From Myxococcales bacterium (GTDB lineage: Bacteria > Myxococcota_A > Polyangia > Polyangiales > Polyangiaceae), in NCBI GenBank assembly GCA_016712525.1, contig JADJQX010000007.1, positions 744,001-808,000 of the forward strand: a stretch of 64,000 nucleotides of DNA. The letters run 5' to 3'. Shown piece after piece: positions 9,008 to 17,133 of this stretch. The translations under genes were made by a program, and so were the position numbers. Each line of letters starts with the position of its first letter. The stretch's first letter is position 1. A model generated the notes under the pieces. The model saw only the letters and a program-made list of their open reading frames with translations, was not told the origin of the DNA and searched no databases.

Positions 9008-9704
9008 ACCCCACCATGAACCGCGGGTAGAGGAGGCGGCTTCGTTCGTCGGCGAAGGCGATCCACGCCTGGTAGTCGGGTTGCGTGTAGAACGCACCCA
9101 TCGCGACGAGCACCTCTCCCCCGTGGTCGAGCAACGTCTCGAACGTGACGACCATGGACTGACCCGACACGACGAACTCACGCCGGCTCACGACCTCGGC
9201 GTCCCCGAGGCGCGTGCGTTGCCCGAACGTCGTGAGGAGCTCGAACGCCGCGGAGAGCCGATGCGGACCGAAGGCCGCGCCTACCGATACGCCGGGCTTG
9301 TGGGAAAACGACCAGCTGCTCGCGTCGAACCCCGCCACCGTGAGCAGGCCGTACGAGAAACCCACGTGGTCGGCGAGCGCGAACGAGAAACGACCGAAGC
9401 GCTTCCCCCACACCACGCCCGCCTCGGCTTCGTTTTTGACGACGACGGCGGCGGCCCTCACGGAGAGCGAGAAGCCGACGGGTAGGCCGAATCGTAAGTG
9501 TGCGAAAAGCTGAGGAAAAAGACGCTGCTCGGACTCGGCCACTCGTTTGGGGAGCACGTCGAGCTGGGCCCCGACGCCGACACGAAAGTTCCCCGGGCCG
9601 GGCCCTTCAGGGTGCACGAGCGGCCCTCGCTCGGCACGCGCCGAGCGCGCTGAGGCGAGCGCCGCCACGAGCACGATGACGCCGATGGTGTCGCGCCCCG
9701 TCAT
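8997..9704 (-). CDS. predicted outer-membrane protein
   Basis: A 235-residue protein with an N-terminal signal peptide (IGVIVLVAALASARSARAE). The mature region shows repeated amphipathic strands rich in Gly, Phe and Tyr (LFPQLFAHLRFGLPVGFSL, HVGFSYGLLTVAGF, SVGAAFGPHRLSAAFELL), and the chain ends in YPRFMVGYVF. A terminal Phe after a strand is a typical barrel-assembly signal. ATG at 9704 overlaps the PAP2 stop (ATGA). It is the second of two barrel-type proteins in this operon and looks only distantly similar to the other. Function is not known; a channel for the substrate or product of the neighbouring phosphoesterases is a reasonable guess. Confidence 0.65.
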   Translation of the reverse strand: MTGRDTIGVIVLVAALASARSARAERGPLVHPEGPGPGNFRVGVGAQLDVLPKRVAESEQRLFPQLFAHLRFGLPVGFSLSVRAAAVVVKNEAEAGVVWGKRFGRFSFALADHVGFSYGLLTVAGFDASSWSFSHKPGVSVGAAFGPHRLSAAFELLTTFGQRTRLGDAEVVSRREFVVSGQSMVVTFETLLDHGGEVLVAMGAFYTQPDYQAWIAFADERSRLLYPRFMVGYVF

Positions 9705-10816
9705 GTGCCGGAGGACGCCCTAGGTTTGCCGAAGACCCCGAGGCACGGAGGCACCTCGCCCGTGTCGTCGACGGGCTCGGGGCCGAAGAGAGGTCGCCAC
9801 ACGGGCGCCCGACCCGTGCGCGCGCGATAGGCATCTTCTTTGGCCGGGAGGCACCGCGCCGTGAGGAAAGCGCTCGTGGCCAGCGTGAGGCCCGCGAGGA
9901 CGTCGAGGAGGTAGTGCCAGCGGAGGAACATCGTCGCGACGATGATGTTGGCCGTGACGAACGCCATGAGCGGCCAGGTGTACCGGAACGGCAGCTTGTC
10001 GCGGTGGCGAATCGCGAAGAGCGTGAAAAACGAGGGGACCGCGGTGTGGAGGCTCGGGAAGATGTCGGTCCGCGCCGAGCCCTCGAGCGACGCGACGGTC
10101 TTCTGCACGAGCGGCCAGAACGTGGGGCCCTCGAGCGGGTGCGCGAACGACGGGCCGAGGAGGCGGTAAGGGCCGAAGCCGGGGACGACCATGTAGGTGA
10201 TCTGGCCGATGCAGAAGACCCAGAAAATGCCCCACGAGAACTCGCGGAGGACCGGCACGCGCCGCTCGAGGACGGCCATCGGCAGGACGTGCACGGTCAG
10301 GATCCCGAAGTAGAGATAGTAGAAGAACGAGAACCACTCGGTCGTCGCCGGCGTGACGAAGGCGTCCCACGCCTCGGCAGGCTCGAAGCCGAAGAGGCGC
10401 TTGTCGAGCGCGTAGATATCGGCGTCGTAGGACACGTCGCGGGCGCTCGGCAGGATGTAGTGGAGCTGCGCGAACGTGACCATCACCGCCGAGGGCAACG
10501 CGAGCCGGTACGCGACGCCGGCGACGAGACGAGGCACACGCGGGGTACGCGCGATCACCACGAGCAGGACGAACGCCACGAGATCGGTCGTGACCCAACG
10601 GACGGCGAGGTCGCGGCGCGGCCCCTGCCCGAGCACGACGAAGAGCCAGAGCGACACCAGGTAGCCGAGGACGAGCCAATCTTGGAGCGCGAGCTGCGCG
10701 ACGAGGGTCGGCGAAGGGCGGCGGGGCGAGGGCTCGGCGCTCCTTCGTGAGACCCGCGCGACGAGGAGCGCGAACCCGATGGCGAGGGCAGCAGAGGCTT
10801 CGACGGCGACGTTCAT
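9701..10816 (-). CDS. PAP2-family membrane phosphatase / Aur1-like phosphotransferase
   Basis: A 371-residue polytopic membrane protein with about eight hydrophobic segments. It carries the late PAP2 signatures FPSLHTAVP (His near 257) and RWHYLLDV (His near 301, Asp near 305). The spacing and the upstream segment GPYRLLGPSF, with a Tyr-rich FSFFYYLYFG region, resemble the inositolphosphotransferase (Aur1/Ipt1) branch of PAP2 rather than soluble acid phosphatases. Family members dephosphorylate lipid phosphates or transfer phospho-headgroups in the membrane. It is the first gene of a five-gene operon with overlapping starts and stops, so it probably makes or breaks the phospholipid handled by the phosphoesterases downstream. 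Sphingolipid-type headgroup exchange is an open possibility. Confidence 0.8.
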   Translation of the reverse strand: MNVAVEASAALAIGFALLVARVSRRSAEPSPRRPSPTLVAQLALQDWLVLGYLVSLWLFVVLGQGPRRDLAVRWVTTDLVAFVLLVVIARTPRVPRLVAGVAYRLALPSAVMVTFAQLHYILPSARDVSYDADIYALDKRLFGFEPAEAWDAFVTPATTEWFSFFYYLYFGILTVHVLPMAVLERRVPVLREFSWGIFWVFCIGQITYMVVPGFGPYRLLGPSFAHPLEGPTFWPLVQKTVASLEGSARTDIFPSLHTAVPSFFTLFAIRHRDKLPFRYTWPLMAFVTANIIVATMFLRWHYLLDVLAGLTLATSAFLTARCLPAKEDAYRARTGRAPVWRPLFGPEPVDDTGEVPPCLGVFGKPRASSGT

Positions 10817-10914
10817 GGGTTACCTAGCCGTAAGAGCACGGCAAGACCTCCGTGGGTTCGTGGGCCCAGAACCGATCACGCTCGACGACGATTTTTTGCC
10901 TCGGTCAGGCCGGG

Positions 10915-12642
10915 TCAGGAGGGGAGCGGGGGCAGCTCGACCAGGAAGGTGCTCCCGCGGGGGGCCCGCGGCAAGAAAGAAATCTCTCCACCGGCTTCGT
11001 GAACAAGCATTTGGCTTATGGCCAGGCCCAGCCCGGTTCCCTCGCCCTGACCCTTGGTCGTGAAGAACGGCTCGAAGATGCGAGACGCGTGCTCCCGCGG
11101 AATGCCGACGCCGTTGTCGGACACCTCGACCACGGCGCCGCCGCGGGGCGTTCGCCGGACCGCGACACGGAGCTCGTTGTCGGCGCGCTGCGCTTCGGGC
11201 ATGGCTTGGCTCGCGTTCACGAGCAGGTTCAAAACCACCTGCCCGAGGCGGGACGACGAGCCGAGCACCGGGGGCACGGGCTCGATTTCGCAGACGATGC
11301 GCGCGCGCTTCTCGATGTCGCGTGAGGCGAGCGCCACCGTGGATCGCACGACCTCGCCCACGTCGACGAGCCCGATCGAGGGGGCGTCGGTTCGCGAGAG
11401 GCTCACGAGCTGCCCGACGATGTCGCGGATGCGACCGACCCCTTCGAGGGCGACACCGAGCGCCTCGCGGCTGCGGCGCGCGGGCTCTCCGAGGGCGCCA
11501 AGCTCGCGGTGCGCGACCTCGACGTTGTTCAGGACGTAGGCGAGGGGGTTGTTGATCTCGTGCGCGACCCCCGCGGCGAGGAGGCCGATCGAGGCCATCC
11601 GGTCGGCGAGGGCGAGGCTCCGTTGCATGCGCATGCGCTCCGTCACGTCGCGGCCGACGACGAGCCTCGCGGGGGCTCCGCCGTAGACGACCTGCCGAGA
11701 CGGAGCGACCTCCACTTGGATGACGTCTCCCGACTTGGTCAAGAGCGGCACCTCGACGAGCTCGGACGGCGGGCCGTCGACCGGGCTCGCCATGCGGCTC
11801 TTCACGAGGTCGTGGTACTCGGCGGGGACGAGATCGAGCAGCGGGCGACCGATGAGCTCGCGAGGCGACGCGTAGCCGAGAGAGCTTTGGCACATCGCGT
11901 TGGTCCACAAGAGGATTCCGTCGCGGTGGATCACGACGAGGTCGGGCAGCCCGTCGAAGATGCGACGCACCTCGAGCGACGCGGCCTGCGCCGCCACGAG
12001 CCCGTCGGTGAGCTCGCGGCGCTGCTGCTCGAACGCGGCGACGAGATCCTCGGGGCGGAGGAGGGCCCGCAGGCGAAGGGCGAAACGCTCCGGGAGCGGG
12101 AGAGCCTCCGGGAGGAGCAGCCTGAGCTTCACCTTTCGCGTGAGGATCTCCGACTCGAGCACGATCGCGCGCGGGAGCCCGAGCAGGCGGGGGATCTCTT
12201 GGAGTACGCCTTCGAAGAAGTAAAAGAACGGGACGCACGGGGTGTAGGGCTCGGGGACCTCGCCCACGAGCACGATCTCGTGCTCGCTCTCGAAGCGCTG
12301 CTCGAGGCGAAGGTGCGGAAACTGGGCCGGCGCGATCCACTCGCCGCCGACGCGGTAAATGACGCGGAGCGGGAGCATGGCTCGCGTGAGCGTGCGCATG
12401 GCGTTCCACGTGGGCGCGTGCACGAGGCTGCGCCCGACCTCCCGGAGGCGCTCCGGCTCGCCGTTGCAGGCGGCGGAGAGGTTCTCGAACATGACGACGA
12501 GCTCGTCCCACGTCACCTGGGAGTGGGCGTCCTCGAAGCGCTTCGGGTCCCCACGCAGCCCCTCGACGAGCGTCGCCCGAGAGACGCCGACGTACTCGGC
12601 GGCGTCGAAGAGCTGAAGGCAAACGCGGCAGGAGAGGCGCAT
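10915..12642 (-). CDS. PAS-domain sensor histidine kinase
   Basis: The 575-residue protein has three parts. Residues 1-180 form a conserved-looking sensory domain of unknown type (SCRVCLQLFDAAEYVGVSRA, then a basic, aromatic region). A PAS domain follows at about 225-345 (GLPDLVVIHRDGILLWTN, YGGAPARLVVGRDVTERM). The kinase core has an H-box with GVAHEINNPLAYV (His near 361), an N-box (LGQVVLNLLVNASQAMPEA), and G-boxes SDNGVGIP and GTGLGLAI. No transmembrane segment is present, so it should be cytoplasmic. No receiver domain or response regulator gene is adjacent, so the output is unknown. ATG at 12642 is the only convincing start in this frame. Confidence 0.9.
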   Translation of the reverse strand: MRLSCRVCLQLFDAAEYVGVSRATLVEGLRGDPKRFEDAHSQVTWDELVVMFENLSAACNGEPERLREVGRSLVHAPTWNAMRTLTRAMLPLRVIYRVGGEWIAPAQFPHLRLEQRFESEHEIVLVGEVPEPYTPCVPFFYFFEGVLQEIPRLLGLPRAIVLESEILTRKVKLRLLLPEALPLPERFALRLRALLRPEDLVAAFEQQRRELTDGLVAAQAASLEVRRIFDGLPDLVVIHRDGILLWTNAMCQSSLGYASPRELIGRPLLDLVPAEYHDLVKSRMASPVDGPPSELVEVPLLTKSGDVIQVEVAPSRQVVYGGAPARLVVGRDVTERMRMQRSLALADRMASIGLLAAGVAHEINNPLAYVLNNVEVAHRELGALGEPARRSREALGVALEGVGRIRDIVGQLVSLSRTDAPSIGLVDVGEVVRSTVALASRDIEKRARIVCEIEPVPPVLGSSSRLGQVVLNLLVNASQAMPEAQRADNELRVAVRRTPRGGAVVEVSDNGVGIPREHASRIFEPFFTTKGQGEGTGLGLAISQMLVHEAGGEISFLPRAPRGSTFLVELPPLPS

Positions 12643-12727
12643 CGGATTTCCGGCAAGGATAGGCCATGTGGGGCCCGAGCGACGCCCCTTTCGGTGCGCG
12701 CCACGCCGTAGAGCACGCGGCGGGCCC

Positions 12728-13621
12728 TCAGGGCGAACGTGGGGCGCCGAGCCCGAGCACGACGAGCCGCACGACACGCGCGCGCTGGCCGCGCCACGGC
12801 TCGAGCAGCTCGAGCATGCGCGCGTCGTCGTAGCGGGCGGCGCGGTCGGGCTCGAGGGCCGAGCACACGAGCCGGGGGAGGTGCACGTCGCCCGTGGACA
12901 CGGCGTCGGAGTCGCCGAGCGCCTCGTCGAGCAGCTTCTCGCGTGTCCACGGCCCCACGCCGGGGAGCGACTCGAGCACGCGGCGCGCCTCGTCGAAGCG
13001 GGCCTCGTGGGCGAGGGGGAGGAGCTTCGCGACATGGCGCTCGAGCGAGGCCACGCGTCGGATGGTGTCGAACCGCCTGCGATCGACCCCGAGCCTCCCT
13101 GCCTCGTGCGGAGGAATGCTTGCCCACGTCTCGGCCGTCGGGGCGGTACGGAGCCCGAGCGGCCCGGGGGCAAGAGGGGCGAAACGCTCGACGAGCCCGC
13201 GGTAGGCGCGCGTCGCTTCGACGAACCGCACGCGCTGCTGGAGGATCGTCCGCACGAGGGCGTCGAGCACCCACGGGACCCGCACGAGTCTGAGCCCCGA
13301 CGCCGCCGCGAGCCGGCGAGCGATGGCCGTCGTGCGAGGCTCGAACGCCTCGTGGTTGTCGAAATGGCCAATGATCCCAGGCACATGCGAGATGGCCGCG
13401 TGCGCCCCCGGGCCCCACGCGCGCGCCCGCACGACGCCCCCTTCGCCGCGGAAGACGTGCAGCGTCACGGGCCCCTCCGGGCCGACGTACGCCTTCGCGA
13501 GGCCGCGCCCGTCCGTGAAGCCGGTCGGGTCGTGCATGCCCATGTGGAGGAAGGTCGCCGAGCGCGACAGGGAGACCCCTCTCGACGGAAGCTCGGTCTC
13601 CGCGTCCGCGGGCGGGTGCAC
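12728..13621 (-). CDS. HhH-GPD DNA glycosylase, AlkA/3-methyladenine type
   Basis: A 297-residue protein of the helix-hairpin-helix-GPD superfamily. The hairpin and catalytic region read LPGVGPWTREKLLDEALG followed by DAVSTGDVHLPRL, where the Asp near residue 245 occupies the catalytic position. The region LVRTILQQRVRFVEATRAY matches the conserved helix before it (family pattern I.QQ.). Such enzymes excise alkylated bases. GTG at 13621 lies just two bases after the stop of the ketosynthase-like gene, so the two are probably transcribed together, which is an odd partner for a repair enzyme. A later in-frame ATG exists, but the GTG start fits the operon spacing. Confidence 0.8.
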   Translation of the reverse strand: MHPPADAETELPSRGVSLSRSATFLHMGMHDPTGFTDGRGLAKAYVGPEGPVTLHVFRGEGGVVRARAWGPGAHAAISHVPGIIGHFDNHEAFEPRTTAIARRLAAASGLRLVRVPWVLDALVRTILQQRVRFVEATRAYRGLVERFAPLAPGPLGLRTAPTAETWASIPPHEAGRLGVDRRRFDTIRRVASLERHVAKLLPLAHEARFDEARRVLESLPGVGPWTREKLLDEALGDSDAVSTGDVHLPRLVCSALEPDRAARYDDARMLELLEPWRGQRARVVRLVVLGLGAPRSP

Positions 13622-13623
13622 GC

Positions 13624-14811
13624 TCAGTGGGCTTCGGGGGCGCGGACCACGACCGCCGAGGCGTTCCCGTAGAATCCGAGCGACGTGACGAGCACGGTGC
13701 GCACGGTCTCGGGGGCCGACCCCGAGATCATCAGCGACGGGGGAGCCCCGCCGATCCACGCGAGCGCCGAGGCGAGCCCGAAGGCGCCGCCCGCGCCGAG
13801 CGTCTCTCCGAGCACGAGCTTCGGCGCCGCGATCGGCATGCTCTCTCCGAAGACGCGGTCGAGCGCGACACGCTCTGCGTCGTCGGCCCGGTGGAGCCCG
13901 GAGAGGCTCGACGCGACGACGTCCACGTCGGACGGGTCGAGCTTCGCGTCGGCGAGCGCGTTCAGGACCGCCCTACCCAGGGCGTCGCCCGAGGGGCCGA
14001 TCAGGGTGGAGCCGTCCTCGGGGGACTCGAACGAGGTGCCGTAACCGACGAGCTCACCGAGCACCTTCGCGCCACGCTCCCGGGCTGCGCGAGCGCGCTC
14101 GACCACGAGGAACGCACCGCCTTCGGCCAGGGAGAGGTGCCCGACGCGGCGGACGTGGTCGGGGTGATCGAGCGTCCCGAGCAGCGAGAAGGCGAGGAAG
14201 AGCGCCTCGTGCATCGCCTCGACGCCGCCGACGAGCATGGCGTCCGCGCGGTTCTGCGCGAGGTGGATGTCGGCGCACGCCACCGCGTCGAGCGCGCCGC
14301 AGTTGCCGTCGGAGATGGCGACGTTGAGCGCCCGCAGGCCCTCCCAGATGCTCACGTACCCGGCCGTGGAGTTCGCCACGGTGTTCGGGAAGACGGCCGG
14401 GTTGATGTAGCGAGGGTCTTCGAGCTTGGCGACCCGGTTCAGCTCGGTGATGGCCTCGAGGCTGCCGTAGGCGTTCGCGCACACGATGCCGACGCGCTCC
14501 TCGGGGTGCACGACGAGCTTGCCGTCCTTCTTCAGACCCGCGTCGAGGAGGGCGAGCCTCGCGGCCACGACGGCGAGCTTCGTGAGCCTGTCGAGCGTTC
14601 GGAGTCCCTTGTCGCCGAGGTATTTCTGCGGCTCGAAGCCGGGCACCTCGAACGCGCGCGCGTTCGGGTACTTAGCGAGATCGACCGTGGTGAGCTTGCG
14701 ACCCTGCTCGGGCTCGAGGGCCTTCGGCGCCCCGAGGGCCTCGACGAACGCCTCGCGCCCGATGCCCAACGTGGAGGTGACACCGTAGCCGGTGATGGCG
14801 CGCGGGAGCAT
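13624..14811 (-). CDS. catalytically degenerate beta-ketoacyl synthase, chain-length-factor-like
   Basis: A 395-residue thiolase-fold protein similar in layout to KAS I/II but lacking the catalytic triad. Aligned with the adjacent ketosynthase, the nucleophilic Cys becomes Asn170 (in SDGNCGALDA; a Cys lies one position later), the His of HGTGT becomes Ser302 (VVASSLSGLHR), and the His of the K-x4-H motif becomes Glu336 (LVLGETLGAGGA). Such proteins usually act as non-condensing partners (chain length factors) in a KAS-CLF heterodimer, setting acyl chain length. Its start overlaps the ketosynthase stop (TGATG), as in known KAS-CLF pairs. The alternative, a KAS homologue with another reaction, cannot be excluded. 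Confidence 0.75.
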   Translation of the reverse strand: MLPRAITGYGVTSTLGIGREAFVEALGAPKALEPEQGRKLTTVDLAKYPNARAFEVPGFEPQKYLGDKGLRTLDRLTKLAVVAARLALLDAGLKKDGKLVVHPEERVGIVCANAYGSLEAITELNRVAKLEDPRYINPAVFPNTVANSTAGYVSIWEGLRALNVAISDGNCGALDAVACADIHLAQNRADAMLVGGVEAMHEALFLAFSLLGTLDHPDHVRRVGHLSLAEGGAFLVVERARAARERGAKVLGELVGYGTSFESPEDGSTLIGPSGDALGRAVLNALADAKLDPSDVDVVASSLSGLHRADDAERVALDRVFGESMPIAAPKLVLGETLGAGGAFGLASALAWIGGAPPSLMISGSAPETVRTVLVTSLGFYGNASAVVVRAPEAH

Positions 14812-16058
14812 CAGAGGGCCTCCATGGCGGGCGGCGCGGGCAGCACGCCGGGCCGAGCGAAACAAGCGACGGCGTTGTACCCACCGAACGCGAGCGAGTT
14901 GTTGAGCACGATGTCGGCCTTGCCCTTGCGCGCCACGTTGGCGACGACGTCGAGGTCGCACTCGGGGTCCGGCGTCTCGTACCCGGCCGTCGGGGGGTAG
15001 ATCCCGGTCTCGAGCGTGAAGACGCAGCCCACGGCCTCGATCGCGCTCGCCGCGCCCATGCAGTGCCCGATGAGGCTCTTCATGCTGCTGATGGGGACGC
15101 GTCGGTCGCCGAAGATGTCGCGCATGACCTTCGCCTCGGCGGCGTCGTTCGCTTTGGTCCCGGTGCCGTGCGCGTTCACGAAGTCGATGTCGTCCGACGT
15201 GATGCCGGAGCGCTCGATGGCTTGCCTCATGGCCTCGATGCTCCCGACGGCCTCGGGGTGCGGACGGGTGATGTGGTACCCGTCGCAGGTGAGACCATAC
15301 CCACCCACCTCGGCGAAGGCGGTCGCTCCGCGCCGGGTGGCGTGGGCCTCGCTCTCGAGCACGAGCACGGCGGCCCCCTCGCCCACGATGAGCCCCTGCC
15401 GGTTCAGGTCGAAAGGCTGGCAGCGCTCCGTGGCCATCGCCGCGAGCCGCGCAAAACCGGAGTATTGGAGCTCTTGGAGGATCTCGGTCGCGCCGGCGAG
15501 CACGACGTCGGCGCGCCCTTGGCGGATGAGATCGGCGCCGTAGCCGATGGCGTAGTTTCCGGCGGCGCAGGCGGCGGGCAGGGTGACGACGGAGCCCTCG
15601 GTGCCGAACGCGCGCGCGAGGTGGATGGGGAGCAGCGTCGAGCCGTACTTCGGCAGGTGGGCCCTCCGCACCGCCGAGAGGCCTCGCGCGATCCACGTGC
15701 GGTCGATGTCCCCGAGGACGTCGGCCTCGCCCATCGTGGTGCCGAGCACGACCGACGTTCGGGGGCCCCCGAGGTGGCTCGGGCGAATGCGCGCGTCCTC
15801 GACGGCCATGCGGGCGGCGGCGAGGGCCATCGCCGAGCAGCGCCCCATGCGCCGCGTCTCGGCGGCCGTGAGGTGATCGCGCGCGTGGAAGATCTTCACC
15901 TCGGCGCCGTATTCGCGGCCGATCTTGGAGGTGTCGAACGACTCGACGCGCGAGACGCCGCTGCGCCCTTCGGCGAGCGCTTCGAAGAACGCCTTGCGAC
16001 CGAGGCCGATGGAGCTCACCACGCCGAGCCCGGTGATGTAGACACGTGTCGGGTTCAC
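14811..16058 (-). CDS. beta-ketoacyl-ACP synthase II-type (active ketosynthase subunit)
   Basis: A 415-residue KAS II-type condensing enzyme with the complete catalytic set: Cys164 in TLPAACAAGNY, His297 in VNAHGTGTK, and His332 in MKSLIGHCMGAA. It should condense acyl-enzyme with malonyl-ACP. GTG at 16058 starts the usual N-terminal strand (RVYITGLGVVSSIGLG). It is followed without a gap by the degenerate KAS-like gene. An acyl-AMP ligase, two acyl carrier proteins and a thioesterase lie about 1 kb away on the other strand, forming a compact acyl-chain biosynthetic locus. A housekeeping FabF is less likely because fabD, fabG and acpP are absent. Confidence 0.85.
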   Translation of the reverse strand: MNPTRVYITGLGVVSSIGLGRKAFFEALAEGRSGVSRVESFDTSKIGREYGAEVKIFHARDHLTAAETRRMGRCSAMALAAARMAVEDARIRPSHLGGPRTSVVLGTTMGEADVLGDIDRTWIARGLSAVRRAHLPKYGSTLLPIHLARAFGTEGSVVTLPAACAAGNYAIGYGADLIRQGRADVVLAGATEILQELQYSGFARLAAMATERCQPFDLNRQGLIVGEGAAVLVLESEAHATRRGATAFAEVGGYGLTCDGYHITRPHPEAVGSIEAMRQAIERSGITSDDIDFVNAHGTGTKANDAAEAKVMRDIFGDRRVPISSMKSLIGHCMGAASAIEAVGCVFTLETGIYPPTAGYETPDPECDLDVVANVARKGKADIVLNNSLAFGGYNAVACFARPGVLPAPPAMEAL

Positions 16059-16106
16059 GGCCCGGGTCCTAGCAAGCTTTTGGGCTCGCGTCTCTCGAAG
16101 GGGCCG

Positions 16107-16952
16107 TCAGGGCGCGCAGGTGTCGTCGGTGCCGGCCGGCGCCGAGACGCAGCCCTTCGCGCACCGATGCTCGGGCTTCACCGGGATCGGGACGCCGCCC
16201 TCGCACTTGCGCAGCGTGCTCCCGTCGCACGTGAGGTACTGCTTGCCCTGGAACGCCGAGCGCGCGCAGTCCCACGCGGGCTCCTTGCACGAGGTCGTGA
16301 TCCACTCGGCGGGCTGGGTCATCACCTTCGCCCCCACGGTCTTCGGGACGTCGAGGTGCCCGACCGTGACGGCGCAGGCGCGGACGCGGCTCCCGACCTC
16401 GGGATCGCTCGTGAGCGCCGCGTAGCCCTTCGAGCCGGCGGAGGTCGTCGAGTACACGAGCAGGAAGCGACGATCCGCGCGCGCCGAGAGCCACGCCTTC
16501 ACGATCGCAGGTCCCGTCGTCGGCTTCACGCTCGGTCGCGTGGCGGGGTTGTCGTCGTCGAGGAAATCGCGCGTGCCGTCGTCCCACGAGGGGTCGAGCA
16601 TGACCGCCCAGTCTCCGTCGTTCTTGAGCGCGAGCCTGCGGAGCAGCGCGATCCGACCGGAGCTGTAGCCTCCGAGGGTCTTCGGGGTCGAGGTGCCCTT
16701 GAGGTACGTCTGGCCCCACGGTTTCCCGTTCGTCGCGGGGATGAACACCTCGTCGCCCGCGAGCGATTTCTCGCACCCGCCTCCGCACGCCGGGTCCCCG
16801 GGGAAGAGAATGTTCGGGGCCTGCTCGCTCCCGAGCGCCTCTTCGCCGGTCTCGTCGAAGGACGTGTCGGGTGCCTCGGCCGAGCACGCCGCGCATGCGA
16901 CGACGGCAACCCACGACCCCAAGCCCACGACCGCCCGCGACGTACGACCCAT
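16107..16952 (-). CDS. lipoprotein of unknown function
   Basis: A 281-residue protein with a lipoprotein signal peptide (VVGLGSWVAVVACAACSAEA). The mature part contains several cysteines (PACGGGCEKSL, TSCKEPAWDCARSAF, CAKGCVSAPAG), probably in disulfides, and a central region with SSGRIALLRRLALKNDG and DRRFLLVYSTTSAG that looks like an alpha/beta domain. I cannot assign a family. ATG at 16952 begins the signal peptide; an upstream in-frame start would add an unlikely Arg-rich extension. It lies 48 bases upstream of the ketosynthase in the same direction and may be co-transcribed, or may simply be a neighbour. Confidence 0.7.
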   Translation of the reverse strand: MGRTSRAVVGLGSWVAVVACAACSAEAPDTSFDETGEEALGSEQAPNILFPGDPACGGGCEKSLAGDEVFIPATNGKPWGQTYLKGTSTPKTLGGYSSGRIALLRRLALKNDGDWAVMLDPSWDDGTRDFLDDDNPATRPSVKPTTGPAIVKAWLSARADRRFLLVYSTTSAGSKGYAALTSDPEVGSRVRACAVTVGHLDVPKTVGAKVMTQPAEWITTSCKEPAWDCARSAFQGKQYLTCDGSTLRKCEGGVPIPVKPEHRCAKGCVSAPAGTDDTCAP

Positions 16953-17133
16953 GCCCCGAGACCTCCAGCGTCCCACGCTACGCGATATCGGGCCGAGGTG
17001 CACGGCGGTCCGTGCTCGCGCGCGGCGCGCGGTATGCGAATGGCGCTTCGCACCGGGCGGCAAATTACGCAGAAAAAAGGGTGTTTCGACGCCTTGCGCC
17101 TAAGGCCGCGCCAAAGTATTGCCCACGGCGCCC

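Noticed and set aside
17119..17133. TTG at 17119 as start of the acyl-AMP ligase
   Set aside because: It adds five residues only and has no better ribosome site than ATG 17134; not excluded, but not preferred.
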